Shown here piece by piece: positions 39,237 through 53,276 of a stretch of DNA of 64,000 nucleotides (position 1 is the stretch's first letter; the number at the start of each line of letters is the position of its first letter). The position numbers and the translations under genes are program-made. The notes under the pieces were generated by a model. That model saw only the letters and a list, made by a program, of their open reading frames with translations, was not told the origin of the DNA and did no database searches. Origin of the DNA: Parietaria judaica. Taxonomy: Eukaryota > Streptophyta > Magnoliopsida > Rosales > Urticaceae. The DNA is taken from NCBI GenBank assembly GCA_954871525.1, contig OX940869.1:19744001-19808000 (forward strand), in the 5' to 3' direction.

Positions 39237-41396
39237 AACTGGGTTTTAAGAGAGCTCCAGTAAGTTTTAATGCCAAAACTAACCCAATATATAATAATAC
39301 CACCGTAATGAAGGTCTAGCAAATCAAAGTTCATGAAGAACGCATCGTATTTGCTCTCGTAAGAAAACCAATTTTAACACTTTTCGGTAATGATTTTAAC
39401 TCGTTAACGGCTTGATATAGAAAGCACGGGATAGTGCTTCCCTATTTAGGGATTAAAATAAGTAAATGTGATACAATTACACATTATTAAGCATTTTGAA
39501 GTTCATTTTTTGTTTAAAATATCGTTTAATTAGGGTTCTTTCGCGTAAAATGGGAAAAAGACTCAGTTTTCATTGGAGCACGTATTAATTGTTGAAAACT
39601 GGGTTTTAAGAGAGCTCCAGTAATTTTTAATGCCAAAACTAACCCAATATATAATAATACAACCCTAATGAAGGTCTACCAACTCAAAGTTCAGGAAGAA
39701 CGCATCGTATTTGCTCTCGTAAGAAAACCAATTTTAACACTTTTCGGTAATGATTTTCACTCGTTAACGGCTTGACATAGAAAGCACGAGATAGTGCTTC
39801 CCTATTTAGGGATTAAAATAAGTAAATGTGATACAATTACACATTATTAAGCATTTTGAAGTTCATTTTTTGTTTAAAATATCGTTTAATTAGGGTTCTT
39901 TCGCGTAAAATGGGAAAAAGACTCAGTTTTCTTTGGAGCACGTATTAATTGTTGAAAACTGGGTTTTAAGAGAGCTCCAGTAATTTTTAATGCCAAAAAT
40001 AACCCAATATATAATAATACAACCCTAATGAAGGTCTACCAACTGAAAGTTCAGGAAGAACGCATCGTATTTGCGCTCGTAAGAAAACCAATTTTAACAC
40101 TTTTCGGTAATGATTTTAACTCGTTAACGGCTTGATATAGAAAGCACGAGATAGTGCTTCGCTATTTAGGGATTAAAATAAGTAAATGTGATACAATTAC
40201 ACATTATTAAGCATTTTGAAGTTCATTTTTTGTTTAAAATATCGTTTATTTAGGGTTCTTTCGCGTAAAATGGGAAAAAGACTCAGTTTTCTTTGGAGCT
40301 AGTATTAATTGTTGAAAACTGGGTTTTAAGAGAGCTCCAGTAATTTTTAATGCCAAAACTAACCCAATATATAATAATACCACCCTAATGAAGTTGTAGC
40401 AAGTCAAAGTTCATGAAGAACGCATCGTATTTGCTCTCGTAAGAAAACCAATTTTAACACTTTTCGGTAATGATTTTAACTCGTTAACGGCTTGATATAG
40501 AAAGCACGAGATAGTGCTTCCCTATTTAGGGATTAAAATAAGAAAATGTGATACAATTACACATTATTAAGCATTTTGAAGTTCATTTTTTGTTTAAAAT
40601 ATCGTTTAATTAGGGTTCTTTCGCGTAAAATGGGAAAAAGACTCAGTTTTCTTTGGAGCACCTATTAATTGTTGAAAACTGGGTTTTAAAAGAGCTCCAG
40701 TAAGTTTTAATGCCAAAACTAACCCAATATATAATAATACCACCCTAATGAAGGTCTAGCAACTCAAAGTTCATGAAGAACGCATCGTATTTGCTCTCGT
40801 AAGAAAACCAATTTTAACACTTTTCGGTAATGATTTTAACTCGTTAACTGCTTGATATAGAAAGCACGAGATAGTGCTTCGCTATTTAGGGATTAAAATA
40901 AGTAAATGTGATACAATTACACATTATTAAGCATTTTGAAGTTCATTTTTTGTTTAAAATATCGTTTAATTAGGGTTCTTTCGCGTAAAATGGGAAAAAG
41001 ACTCAGTTTTCTTTGGAGCACGTATTAATTGTTGAAAACTGGGTTTTAAGAGAGCTCCAGTAATTTTTAATGCCAAAAATAACCCAATATATAATAATAC
41101 AACCCTAATGAAGGTCTACCAACTGAAAGTTCAGGAAGAACGCATCGTATTTGCTCTCGTAAGAAAACCAATTTTAACACTTTTCGGTAATGATTTTAAC
41201 TCGTTAACGGCTTGATATAGAAAGCACGAGATAGTGCTTCCTTATTTAGGGATTAAAATAAGTAAATGTGATACAATTACACATTATTAAGCATTTTGAA
41301 GTTCATTTTTTGTTTAAAATATCGTTTAATTAGGGTTCTTTCGCGTAAAATGGGAAAAAGACTCAGTTTTCTTTGGAGCACGTATTAATTGTTGAA
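39237..41396 (+). repeat. 6-monomer HOR, copy 1 (M110-M115)
   Basis: 2160 bp. Types in order: M110 AGCACGGG with CATTGG; M111 TTTTCACTCG with GACATAG; M112 AACTGAAAG, TTTGCGCTC, GTTTATTTAGG and GGAGCTAGT; M113 AAGTTGTAGCAAGTC with CACCTATT; M114 TAAAAG, AACTGCTT, CTTCGCT; M115 AATAACCC, AACTGAAAG, CCTTATTT. Confidence 0.95.
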
Positions 41397-43556
41397 AACT
41401 GGGTTTTAAGAGAGCTCCAGTAATTTTTAATGCCAAAACTAACCCAATATATAATAATACCACCGTAATGAAGGTCTAGCAAATCAAAGTTCATGAAGAA
41501 CGCATCGTATTTGCTCTCGTAAGAAAACCAATTTTAACACTTTTCGGTAATGATTTTAACTCGTTAACGGCTTGATATAGAAAGCACGGGATAGTGCTTC
41601 CCTATTTAGGGATTAAAATAAGTAAATGTGATACAATTACACATTATTAAGCATTTTGAAGTTCATTTTTTGTTTAAAATATCGTTTAATTAGGGTTCTT
41701 TCGCGTAAAATGGGAAAAAGACTCAGTTTTCATTGGAGCACGTATTAATTGTTGAAAACTGGGTTTTAAGAGAGCTCCAGTAATTTTTAATGCCAAAACT
41801 AACCCAATATATAATAATACAACCCTAATGAAGGTCTACCAACTCAAAGTTCAGGAAGAACGCATCGTATTTGCTCTCGTAAGAAAACCAATTTTAACAC
41901 TTTTCGGTAATGATTTTCACTCGTTAACGGCTTGACATAGAAAGCACGAGATAGTGCTTCCCTATTTAGGGATTAAAATAAGTAAATGTGATACAATTAC
42001 ACATTATTAAGCATTTTGAAGTTCATTTTTTGTTTAAAATATCGTTTAATTAGGGTTCTTTCGCGTAAAATGGGAAAAAGACTCAGTTTTCTTTGGAGCA
42101 CGTATTAATTGTTGAAAACTGGGTTTTAAGAGAGCTCCAGTAATTTTTAATGCCAAAAATAACCCAATATATAATAATACAACCCTAATGAAGGTCTACC
42201 AACTGAAAGTTCAGGAAGAACGCATCGTATTTGCGCTCGTAAGAAAACCAATTTTAACACTTTTCGGTAATGATTTTAACTCGTTAACGGCTTGATATAG
42301 AAAGCACGAGATAGTGTTTCGCTATTTAGGGATTAAAATAAGTAAATGTGATACAATTACACATTATTAAGCATTTTGAAGTTCATTTTTTGTTTAAAAT
42401 ATCGTTTATTTAGGGTTCTTTCGCGTAAAATGGGAAAAAGACTCAGTTTTCTTTGGAGCTAGTATTAATTGTTGAAAACTGGGTTTTAAGAGAGCTCCAG
42501 TAATTTTTAATGCCAAAACTAACCCAATATATAATAATACCACCCTAATGAAGTTGTAGCAAGTCAAAGTTCATGAAGAACGCATCGTATTTGCTCTCGT
42601 AAGAAAACCAATTTTAACACTTTTCGGTAATGATTTTAACTCGTTAACGGCTTGATATAGAAAGCACGAGATAGTGCTTCCCTATTTAGGGATTAAAATA
42701 AGAAAATGTGATACAATTACACATTATTAAGCATTTTGAAGTTCATTTTTTGTTTAAAATATCGTTTAATTAGGGTTCTTTCGCGTAAAATGGGAAAAAG
42801 ACTCAGTTTTCTTTGGAGCACCTATTAATTGTTGAAAACTGGGTTTTAAAAGAGCTCCAGTAAGTTTTAATGCCAAAACTAACCCAATATATAATAATAC
42901 CACCCTAATGAAGGTCTAGCAACTCAAAGTTCATGAAGAACGCATCGTATTTGCTCTCGTAAGAAAACCAATTTTAACACTTTTCGGTAATGATTTTAAC
43001 TCGTTAACTGCTTGATATAGAAAGCACGAGATAGTGCTTCGCTATTTAGGGATTAAAATAAGTAAATGTGATACAATTACACATTATTAAGCATTTTGAA
43101 GTTCATTTTTTGTTTAAAATATCGTTTAATTAGGGTTCTTTCGCGTAAAATGGGAAAAAGACTCAGTTTTCTTTGGAGCACGTATTAATTGTTGAAAACT
43201 GGGTTTTAAGAGAGCTCCAGTAATTTTTAATGCCAAAAATAACCCAATATATAATAATACAACCCTAATGAAGGTCTACCAACTGAAAGTTCAGGAAGAA
43301 CGCATCGTATTTGCTCTCGTAAGAAAACCAATTTTAACACTTTTCGGTAATGATTTTAACTCGTTAACGGCTTGATATAGAAAGCACGAGATAGTGCTTC
43401 CTTATTTAGGGATTAAAATAAGTAAATGTGATACAATTACACATTATTAAGCATTTTGAAGTTCATTTTTTGTTTAAAATATCGTTTAATTAGGGTTCTT
43501 TCGCGTAAAATGGGAAAAAGACTCAGTTTTCTTTGGAGCACGTATTAATTGTTGAA
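41397..43556 (+). repeat. 6-monomer HOR, copy 2 (M116-M121)
   Basis: Repeats M110-M115 with only a couple of differences seen by eye (GTAATTT for GTAAGTT at its start, GTGTTTCGC for GTGCTTCGC in M118). This is the most homogeneous part of the window, which marks it as the most recently amplified or corrected block. Confidence 0.95.
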
Positions 43557-45716
43557 AACTGGGTTTTAAGAGAGCTCCAGTAATTTTTAATGCCAAAACT
43601 AACCCAATATATAATAATACCACCGTAATAAAGGTCTAGCAAATCAAAGTTCATGAAGAACGCATCGTATTTGCTCTCGTAAGAAAACCAATTTTAACAC
43701 TTTTCGGTAATGATTTTAACTCGTTAACGGCTTGATATAGAAAGCACGGGATAGTGCTTCCCTATTTAGGGATTAAAATAAGTAAATGTGATACAATTAC
43801 ACATTATTAAGCATTTTGAAGTTCATTTTTTGTTTAAAATATCGTTTAATTAGGGTTCTTTCGCGTAAAATGGGAAAAAGACTCAGTTTTCATTGGAGCA
43901 CGTATTAATTGTTGAAAACTGGGTTTTAAGAGAGCTCCAGTAATTTTTAATGCCAAAACTAACCCAATATATAATAATACAACCCTAATGAAGGTCTACC
44001 AACTCAAAGTTCAGGAAGAACGCATCGTATTTGCTCTCGTAAGAAAACCAATTTTAACACTTTTCGGTAATGATTTTCACTCGTTAACGGCTTGACATAG
44101 AAAGCACGAGATAGTGCTTCCCTATTTAGGGATTAAAATAAGTAAATGTGATACAATTACACATTATTAAGCATTTTGAAGTTCATTTTTTGTTTAAAAT
44201 ATCGTTTAATTAGGGTTCTTTCGCGTAAAATGGGAAAAAGACTCAGTTTTCTTTGGAGCACGTATTAATTGTTGAAAACTGGGTTTTAAGAGAGCTCCAG
44301 TAATTTTTAATGCCAAAAATAACCCAATATATAATAATACAACCCTAATGAAGGTCTACCAACTGAAAGTTCAGGAAGAACGCATCGTATTTGCGCTCGT
44401 AAGAAAACCAATTTTAACACTTTTCGGTAATGATTTTAACTCGTTAACGGCTTGATATAGAAAGCACGAGATAGTGCTTCGCTATTTAGGGATTAAAATA
44501 AGTAAATGTGATACAATTACACATTATTAAGCATTTTGAAGTTCATTTTTTGTTTAAAATATCGTTTATTTAGGGTTCTTTCGCGTAAAATGGGAAAAAG
44601 ACTCAGTTTTCTTTGGAGCTAGTATTAATTGTTGAAAACTGGGTTTTAAGAGAGCTCCAGTAATTTTTAATGCCAAAACTAACCCAATATATAATAATAC
44701 CACCCTAATGAAGTTGTAGCAAGTCAAAGTTCATGAAGAACGCATCGTATTTGCTCTCGTAAGAAAACCAATTTTAACACTTTTCGGTAATGATTTTAAC
44801 TCGTTAACGGCTTGATATAGAAAGCACGAGATAGTGCTTCCCTATTTAGGGATTAAAATAAGAAAATGTGATACAATTACACATTATTAAGCATTTTGAA
44901 GTTCATTTTTTGTTTAAAATATCGTTTAATTAGGGTTCTTTCGCGTAAAATGGGAAAAAGACTCAGTTTTCTTTGGAGCACCTATTAATTGTTGAAAACT
45001 GGGTTTTAAAAGAGCTCCAGTAAGTTTTAATGCCAAAACTAACCCAATATATAATAATACCACCCTAATGAAGGTCTAGCAACTCAAAGTTCATGAAGAA
45101 CGCATCGTATTTGCTCTCGTAAGAAAACCAATTTTAACACTTTTCGGTAATGATTTTAACTCGTTAACTGCTTGATATAGAAAGCACGAGATAGTGCTTC
45201 GCTATTTAGGGATTAAAATAAGTAAATGTGATACAATTACACATTATTAAGCATTTTGAAGTTCATTTTTTGTTTAAAATATCGTTTAATTAGGGTTCTT
45301 TCGCGTAAAATGGGAAAAAGACTCAGTTTTCTTTGGAGCACGTATTAATTGTTGAAAACTGGGTTTTAAGAGAGCTCCAGTAATTTTTAATGCCAAAAAT
45401 AACCCAATATATAATAATACAACCCTAATGAAGGTCTACCAACTGAAAGTTTAGGAAGAACGCATCGTATTTGCTCTCGTAAGAAAACCAATTTTAACAC
45501 TTTTCGGTAATGATTTTAACTCGTTAACGGCTTGATATAGAAAGCACGAGATAGTGCTTCCTTATTTAGGGATTAAAATAAGTAAATGTGATACAATTAC
45601 ACATTATTAAGCATTTTGAAGTTCATTTTTTGTTTAAAATATCGTTTAATTAGGGTTCTTTCGCGTAAAATGGGAAAAAGACTCAGTTTTCTTTGGAGCA
45701 CGTATTAATTGTTGAA
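43557..45716 (+). repeat. 6-monomer HOR, copy 3 (M122-M127)
   Basis: Third copy of the same 2160-bp unit. Private differences seen are AATAAAGG in M122 and GTTTAGGA in M127. Confidence 0.95.
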
Positions 45717-47876
45717 AACTGGGTTTTAAGAGAGCTCCAGTAATTTTTAATGCCAAAACTAACCCAATATATAATAATACCACCCTAATGAAGGTGTAGC
45801 AAGTCAAAGTTCATGAAGAACGCATCGTATTTGCTCTCGTAAGAAAACCAATTTTAACACTTTTCGGTAATGATTTTAACTCGTTAACGGCTTGATATAA
45901 AAAGCACGAGATAGTGCTTCCCTATTTAGGGATTAAAATAAGTAACTGTGATACAATTACACATTATTAAGAATTTTGAAGTTCATTTTTTGTTTAAAAT
46001 ATCGTTTAATTAGGGTTCTTTCGCGTAAAATGGGAAAAAGACTCAGTTTTCTTTGGAGCACGTATTAATTGTTGAAAACTGGGTTTTAAGAGAGCTCCAG
46101 TAATTTTTAATGCCAAAAATAACCCAATATATAATAATACAACCCTAATGAAGGTCTACCAACTGAAAGTTCAGGAAGAACGCATCGTATTTGCTCTCGT
46201 AAGAAAACCAATTTTAACACTTTTCGGTAATGATTTTAACTCGTTAACGGCTTGATATAGAAAGCACGAGATAGTGCTTCCTTATTTAGGGATTAAAATA
46301 AGTAAATGTGATACAATTACACATTATTAAGCATTTTGAAGTTCATTTTTTGTTTAAAATATCGTTTAATTAGGGTTCTTTCGCGTAAAATGGGAAAAAG
46401 ACTCAGTTTTCTTTGGAGCACGTATAAATTGTTGAAAACTGGGTTTTAAGAGAGCTCCAGTAATTTTTAATGCCAAAACTAACCCAATATATAATAATAC
46501 CACCCTAATGAAGGTGTAGCAAGTCAAAGTTCATGAAGAACACATCGTATTTGCTCTCGTAAGAAAACCAATTTTAACACTTTTCGGTAATGATTTTAAC
46601 TCGTTAACGGCTTGATATAGAAAGCACGAGATAGTGCTTCCCTATTTAGGGATTAAAATAAGAAAATGTGATACAATTAAACATTATTAAGCATTTTGAA
46701 GTTCATTTTTTGTTTAAAATATCGTTTAATTAGGGTTCTTTCGCGTAAAATGGGAAAATGACTCAGTTTTCTTTGGAGCACCTATTAATTGTTGAAAACT
46801 GGGTTTTAAAAGAGCTCCAATAAGTTTTAATGCCAAAAATAACCCAATATATAATAATACCACCCTAATGAAGGTCTAGCAACTCAAAGTTCATGAAGAA
46901 CGCATCGTATTTGCTCTCGTAAGAAAACCAATTTTAACACTTTTCGGTAATGATTTTAACTCGTTAACGGCTTGATATAGAAAGCACGAGATAGTGCTTC
47001 CCTATTTAGGGATTAAAATAAGAAAATGTGATACAATTACACATTATTAAGCATTTTGAAGTTCATTTTTTGTTTAAAATATCGTTTAATTAGGGTTCTT
47101 TCGCGTAAAATGGGAAAAAGACTCAGTTTTCTTTGGAGCACCAAATAATTGTTGAAAACTGGGTTTTAAAAGAGCTCCAGTAAGTTTTAATGCCAAAACT
47201 AACCCAATATATAATAATACCACCCTAATGAAGGTCTAGCAACTCAAAGTTCATGAAGAACGCATCGTATTTGCTCTCGTAAGAAAACCAATTTTAACAC
47301 TTTTCGGTAATGATTTTAACTCGTTAACTGCTTGATATAGAAAGCACGAGATAGTGCTTCGCTATTTAGGGATTAAAATAAGTAAATGTGATACAATTAC
47401 ACATTATTAAGCATTTTGAAGTTCATTTTTTGTTTAAAATATCGTTTAATTAGGGTTCTTTCGCGTAAAATGGGAAAAAGACTCAGTTTTCTTTGGAGCA
47501 CGTATTAATTGTTGAAAACTGGGTTTTAAGAGAGCTCCAGTAATTTTTAATGCCAAAAATAACCCAATATATAATAATACAACCCTAATGAAGGTCTACC
47601 AACTGAAAGTTCAGGAAGAACGCATCGTATTTGCTCTCGTAAGAAAACCAATTTTAACACTTTTCGGTAATGATTTTAACTCGTTAACGGCTTGATATAG
47701 AAAGCACGAGATAGTGCTTCCTTATTTAGGGATTAAAATAAGTAAATGTGATACAATTACACATTATTAAGCATTTTGAAGTTCATTTTTTGTTTAAAAT
47801 ATCGTTTAATTAGGGTTCTTTCGCGTAAAATGGGAAAAAGACTCAGTTTTCTTTGGAGCACGTATTAATTGTTGAA
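45717..47876 (+). repeat. Related 6-monomer HOR, copy 1 (M128-M133)
   Basis: This is a different 2160-bp unit that shares three types with the previous one. Order: M128 AAGGTGTAGC, ATATAAAAAGC, AAGTAACTG, TTAAGAATTT; M129 AACTGAAAG with GTATAAATT; M130 AACACATCG, AATTAAACATT, AAAATGACT; M131 CCAATAAG; M132 AACTGCTT/CTTCGCT; M133 AACTGAAAG/CCTTATTT. M131 ends with a private CCAAATAATT. Confidence 0.93.
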
Positions 47877-50036
47877 AACTGGGTTTTAAGAGAGCTCCAG
47901 TAATTTTTAATGCCAAAACTAACCCAATATATAATAATACCACCCTAATGAAGGTGTAGCAACTCAAAGTTCATGAAGAACGCATCGTATTTGCTCTCGT
48001 AAGAAAACCAATTTTAACACTTTTCGGTAATGATTTTAACTCGTTAACGGCTTGATATAAAAAGCACGAGATAGTGCTTCCCTATTTAGGGATTAAAATA
48101 AGTAACTGTGATACAATTACACATTATTAAGAATTTTGAAGTTCATTTTTTGTTTAAAATATCGTTTAATTAGGGTTCTTTCGCGTAAAATGGGAAAAAG
48201 ACTCAGTTTTCTTTGGAGCACGTATTAATTGTTGAAAACTGGGTTTTAAGAGAGCTCCAGTAATTTTTAATGCCAAAAATAACCCAATATATAATAATAC
48301 AACCCTAATGAAGGTCTACCAACTGAAAGTTCAGGAAGAACGCATCGTATTTGCTCTCGTAAGAAAACCAATTTTAACACTTTTCGGTAATGATTTTAAC
48401 TCGTTAACGGCTTGATATAGAAAGCACGAGATAGTGCTTCCTTATTTAGGGATTAAAATAAGTAAATGTGATACAATTACACATTATTAAGCATTTTGAA
48501 GTTCATTTTTTGTTTAAAATATCGTTTAATTAGGGTTCTTTCGCGTAAAATGGGAAAAAGACTCAGTTTTCTTTGGAGCACGTATAAATTGTTGAAAACT
48601 GGGTTTTAAGAGAGCTCCAGTAATTTTTAATGCCAAAACTAACCCAATATATAATAATACCACCCTAATGAAGGTGTAGCAAGTCAAAGTTCATGAAGAA
48701 CACATCGTATTTGCTCTCGTAAGAAAACCAATTTTAACACTTTTCGGTAATGATTTTAACTCGTTAACGGCTTGATATAGAAAGCACGAGATAGTGCTTC
48801 CCTATTTAGGGATTAAAATAAGAAAATGTGATACAATTAAACATTATTAAGCATTTTGAAGTTCATTTTTTGTTTAAAATATCGTTTAATTAGGGTTCTT
48901 TCGCGTAAAATGGGAAAATGACTCAGTTTTCTTTGGAGCACCTATTAATTGTTGAAAACTGGGTTTTAAAAGAGCTCCAATAAGTTTTAATGCCAAAAAT
49001 AACCCAATATATAATAATACCACCCTAATGAAGGTCTAGCAACTCAAAGTTCATGAAGAACGCATCGTATTTGCTCTCGTAAGAAAACCAATTTTAACAC
49101 TTTTCGGTAATGATTTTAACTCGTTAACGGCTTGATATAGAAAGCACGAGATAGTGCTTCCCTATTTAGGGATTAAAATAAGAAAATGTGATACAATTAC
49201 ACATTATTAAGCATTTTGAAGTTCATTTTTTGTTTAAAATATCGTTTAATTAGGGTTCTTTCGCGTAAAATGGGAAAAAGACTCAGTTTTCTTTGGAGCA
49301 CCTATTAATTGTTGAAAACTGGGTTTTAAAAGAGCTCCAGTAAGTTTTAATGCCAAAACTAACCCAATATATAATAATACCACCCTAATGAAGGTCTAGC
49401 AACTCAAAGTTCATGAAGAACGCATCGTATTTGCTCTCGTAAGAAAACCAATTTTAACACTTTTCGGTAATGATTTTAACTCGTTAACTGCTTGATATAG
49501 AAAGCACGAGATAGTGCTTCGCTATTTAGGGATTAAAATAAGTAAATGTGATACAATTACACATTATTAAGCATTTTGAAGTTCATTTTTTGTTTAAAAT
49601 ATCGTTTAATTAGGGTTCTTTCGCGTAAAATGGGAAAAAGACTCAGTTTTCTTTGGAGCACGTATTAATTGTTGAAAACTGGGTTTTAAGAGAGCTCCAG
49701 TAATTTTTAATGCCAAAAATAACCCAATATATAATAATACAACCCTAATGAAGGTCTACCAACTGAAAGTTCAGGAAGAACGCATCGTATTTGCTCTCGT
49801 AAGAAAACCAATTTTAACACTTTTCGGTAATGATTTTAACTCGTTAACGGCTTGATATAGAAAGCACGAGATAGTGCTTCCCTATTTAGGGATTAAAATA
49901 AGTAAATGTGATACAATTACACATTATTAAGCATTTTGAAGTTCATTTTTTGTTTAAAATATCGTTTAATTAGGGTTCTTTCGCGTAAAATGGGAAAAAG
50001 ACTCAGTTTTCTTTGGAGAACGTATTAATTGTTGAA
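47877..50036 (+). repeat. Related 6-monomer HOR, copy 2 (M134-M139)
   Basis: Repeats M128-M133 with the rare variants AAGTAACTG, GTATAAATT, AACACATCG and CCAATAAG in the same order. M139 differs from M133 by CTTCCCT for CTTCCTT and GGAGAACG near its end. Confidence 0.93.
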
Positions 50037-51476
50037 AACTGGGTTTTAAAAGAGCTCCAGTAATTTTTAATGCCAAAAATAATCCAATATATAATAATAC
50101 AACCCTAATGAAGGTCTACCAACTGAAAGTTCAGGAAGAACGAATCGTATTTGCTCTCGTAAGAAAACCAATTTTAACACTTTTCGGTAATGATTTTAAC
50201 TCGTTAACGGCTTGATATAGAAAGCACGAGATAGTGCTTCCTTATTTAGGGATTAAAATAAGTAAATGTGATACAATTACACATTATTAAGCATTTTGAA
50301 GTTCATTTTTTGTTTAAAATATCGTTTAATTAGGGTTCTTTCGCGTAAAATGGGAAAAAGACTCAGTTTTCTTTGGAGCACGTATAAATTGTTGAAAACT
50401 GGGTTTTAAGAGAGCTCCAGTAATTTTTAATGCCAAAACTAACCCAATATATAATAATACCACCCTAATGAAGGTGTAGCAAGTCAAAGTTCATGAAGAA
50501 CGCATCGTATTTGCTCTCGTAAGAAAACCAATTTTAACACTTTTCGGTAATGATTTTAACTCGTTAACGGCTTGATATAGAAAGCACGAGATAGTGCTTC
50601 CCTATTTAGGGATTAAAATAAGAAAATATGATACAATTACACATTATTAAGCATTTTGAAGTTCATTTTTTGTTTAAAATATCGTTTAATTAGGGTTCTT
50701 TCGCGTAAAATGGGAAAAAGACTCAGTTTTCTTTGGAGCACCTATTAATTGTTGAAAACTGGGTTTTAAAAGAGCTCCAGTAAGTTTTAATGCCAAAACT
50801 AACCCAATATATAATAATACCACCCTAATGAAGGTCTAGCAACTCAAAGTTCATGAAGAACGCATCGTATTTGCTCTCGTAAGAAAACCAATTTTAACAC
50901 TTTTCGGTAATGATTTTAACTCGTTAACTGCTTGATATAGAAAGCACGAGATAGTGCTTCGCTATTTAGGGATTAAAATAAGAAAATGTGATACAATTAC
51001 ACATTATTAAGCATTTTGAAGTTCATTTTTTGTTTAAAATATCGTTTAATTAGGGTTCTTTCGCGTAAAATGGGAAAAAGACTCAGTTTTCTTTGGAGCA
51101 CGTATTAATTGTTGAAAACTGGGTTTTAAGAGAGCTCCAGTAATTTTTAATGCCAAAAATAACCCAATATATAATAATACAACCCTAATGAAGGTCTACC
51201 AACTGAAAGTTCAGGAAGAACGCATCGTATTTGCTCTCGTAAGAAAACCAATTTTAACACTTTTCGGTAATAATTTTAACTCGTTGACGGCTTGATATAG
51301 AAAGCACGAGATAGTGCTTCCTTATTTAGGGATTAAAATAAGTAAATGTGATACAATTACACATTATTAAGCATTTTGAAGTTCATTTTTTGTTTAAAAT
51401 ATCGTTTAATTAGGGTTCTTTCGCGTAAAATGGGAAAAAGACTCAGTTTTCTTTGGAGCACGTATAAATTGTTGAA
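50037..51476 (+). repeat. 3-monomer repeat (M140-M142) and start of the next (M143)
   Basis: M140 and M143 are AACTGAAAG/GTATAAATT monomers, M141 and M144 are AAGGTGTAGCAAGTC/CACCTATT, and M142 and the left part of M145 are TAAAAG/AACTGCTT. The 6-monomer unit is therefore reduced to a 3-monomer period here. M143 has private AATAATTTT and GTTGACGG. Confidence 0.82.
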
Positions 51477-51836
51477 AACTGGGTTTTAAGAGAGCTCCAG
51501 TAATTTTTAATGCCAAAACTAACCCAATATATAATAATACCACCCTAATGAAGGTGTAGCAAGTCAAAGTTCATGAAGAACGCATCGTATTTGCTCTCGT
51601 AAGAAAACCAATTTTAACACTTTTCGGTAATGATTTTAACTCGTTAACGGCTTGATATAGAAAACACGAGATAGTGCTTCCCTATTTAGGGATTAAAATA
51701 AGAAAATGTGATACAATTACACATTATTAAGCATTTTGAAGTTCATTTTTTGTTTAAAATATCGTTTAATTAGGGTTCTTTCGCGTAAAATGGGAAAAAG
51801 ACTCAGTTTTCTTTGGAGCACCTATTAATTGTTGAA

Positions 51837-52196
51837 AACTGGGTTTTAAAAGAGCTCCAGTAAGTTTTAATGCCAAAACTAACCCAATATATAATAATAC
51901 CACCCTAATGAAGGTCTAGCAACTCAAAGTTCATGAAGAACGCATCGTATTTGCTCTCGTAAGTAAACCAATTTTAACACTTTTCGGTAATGATTTTAAC
52001 TCGTTAACTGCTTGATATAGAAAGTACGAGATAGTGCTTCCCTATTTAGGGATTAAAATAAGTTAATGTGATACAATTACACATTATTAAGCATTTTGAA
52101 GTTCATTTTTTGTTTAAAATATCGTTTAATTAGGGTTCTTTCGCGTAAAATGGGAAAAAGACTCAGTTTTCATTGGAGCACGTATTAATTGTTGAA
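51837..52196 (+). repeat. Mosaic monomer M145 (6-mer type left, M81 type right)
   Basis: The left part up to AACTGC (base 52009) is that of M142-type monomers. The right part from AGTACG (base 52025) with AAGTTAATG and CATTGG is that of M81. The switch lies in the 16 bases between, near monomer positions 173-189, between the GTTAAC palindrome and the first hairpin. Confidence 0.8.
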
Positions 52197-52556
52197 AACT
52201 GGGTTTTAAGAGAGCTCCAGTAAGTTTTAATGCCAAAACTAACCCAATATATAATAATACAACCCTAATGAAGGTCTAGCAACTCAAAGTTCATGAAGAA
52301 CGCATCGTATTTGCTCTCGTAAGAAAACCAATTTTAACACTTTTCGGTAATGATTTTAACTCGTTAACGGCTTGATATAGAAAGCACGAGATAGTGCTTC
52401 CCTATTTAGGGATTAAAATAAGAAAATGTGATACAATTACACATTATTAAGCATTTTGAAGTTCATTTTTTGTTTAAAATATCGTTTAATTAGGGTTCTT
52501 TCGCGTAAAATGGGAAAAAGACTCAGTTTTCTTTTGAGCACGTATTAATTGTTGAA

Positions 52557-52916
52557 AACTGGGTTTTAAGAGAGCTCCAGTAATTTTTAATGCCAAAACT
52601 AACCCAATATATAATAATACCACCCTAATGAAGGTCTAGCAACTCAAAGTTCATGAAGAACGCATCGTATTTGCTCTCGTAAGAAAACCAATTTTAACAC
52701 TTTTCGGTAATGATTTTAACTCGTTAACGGCTTGATATAGAAAACACGAGATAGTGCTTCCCTATTTAGGGATTAAAATAAGAAAATGTGATACAATTAC
52801 ACATTATTAAGCATTTTGAAGTTCATTTTTTGTTTAAAATATCGTTTAATTAGGGTTCTTTCGCGTAAAATGGGAAAAAGACTCAGTTTTCTTTGGAGCA
52901 CCTATTAATTGTTGAA
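52557..52916 (+). repeat. Mosaic monomer M147
   Basis: The left part (GTAATTT, ACCCT, TCTAGCAACTC) matches the M83 type. The right part (GAAAACACGAG, AAGAAAATG, CACCTATT) matches M144. The switch lies between about 52645 and 52741. It is the junction expected from an unequal exchange that duplicated M144-M146. Confidence 0.75.
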
Positions 52917-53276
52917 AACTGGGTTTTAAAAGAGCTCCAGTAAGTTTTAATGCCAAAACTAACCCAATATATAATAATACCACCCTAATGAAGGTCTAGC
53001 AACTCAAAGTTCATGAAGAACGCATCGTATTTGCTCTCGTAAGTAAACCAATTTTAACACTTTTCGGTAATGATTTTAACTCGTTAACTGCTTGATATAG
53101 AAAGTACGAGATAGTGCTTCCCTATTTAGGGATTAAAATAAGTTAATGTGATACAATTACACATTATTAAGCATTTTGAAGTTCATTTTTTGTTTAAAAT
53201 ATCGTTTAATTAGGGTTCTTTCGCGTAAAATGGGAAAAAGACTCAGTTTTCATTGGAGCACGTATTAATTGTTGAA
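52917..53276 (+). repeat. Mosaic monomer M148, left edge of the 24-kb replay
   Basis: Copy of M145 with the same internal switch between 53089 and 53105. From its right part onward the monomer order follows M81, M82 and so on at a constant offset of 24,118 bases. Confidence 0.8.
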
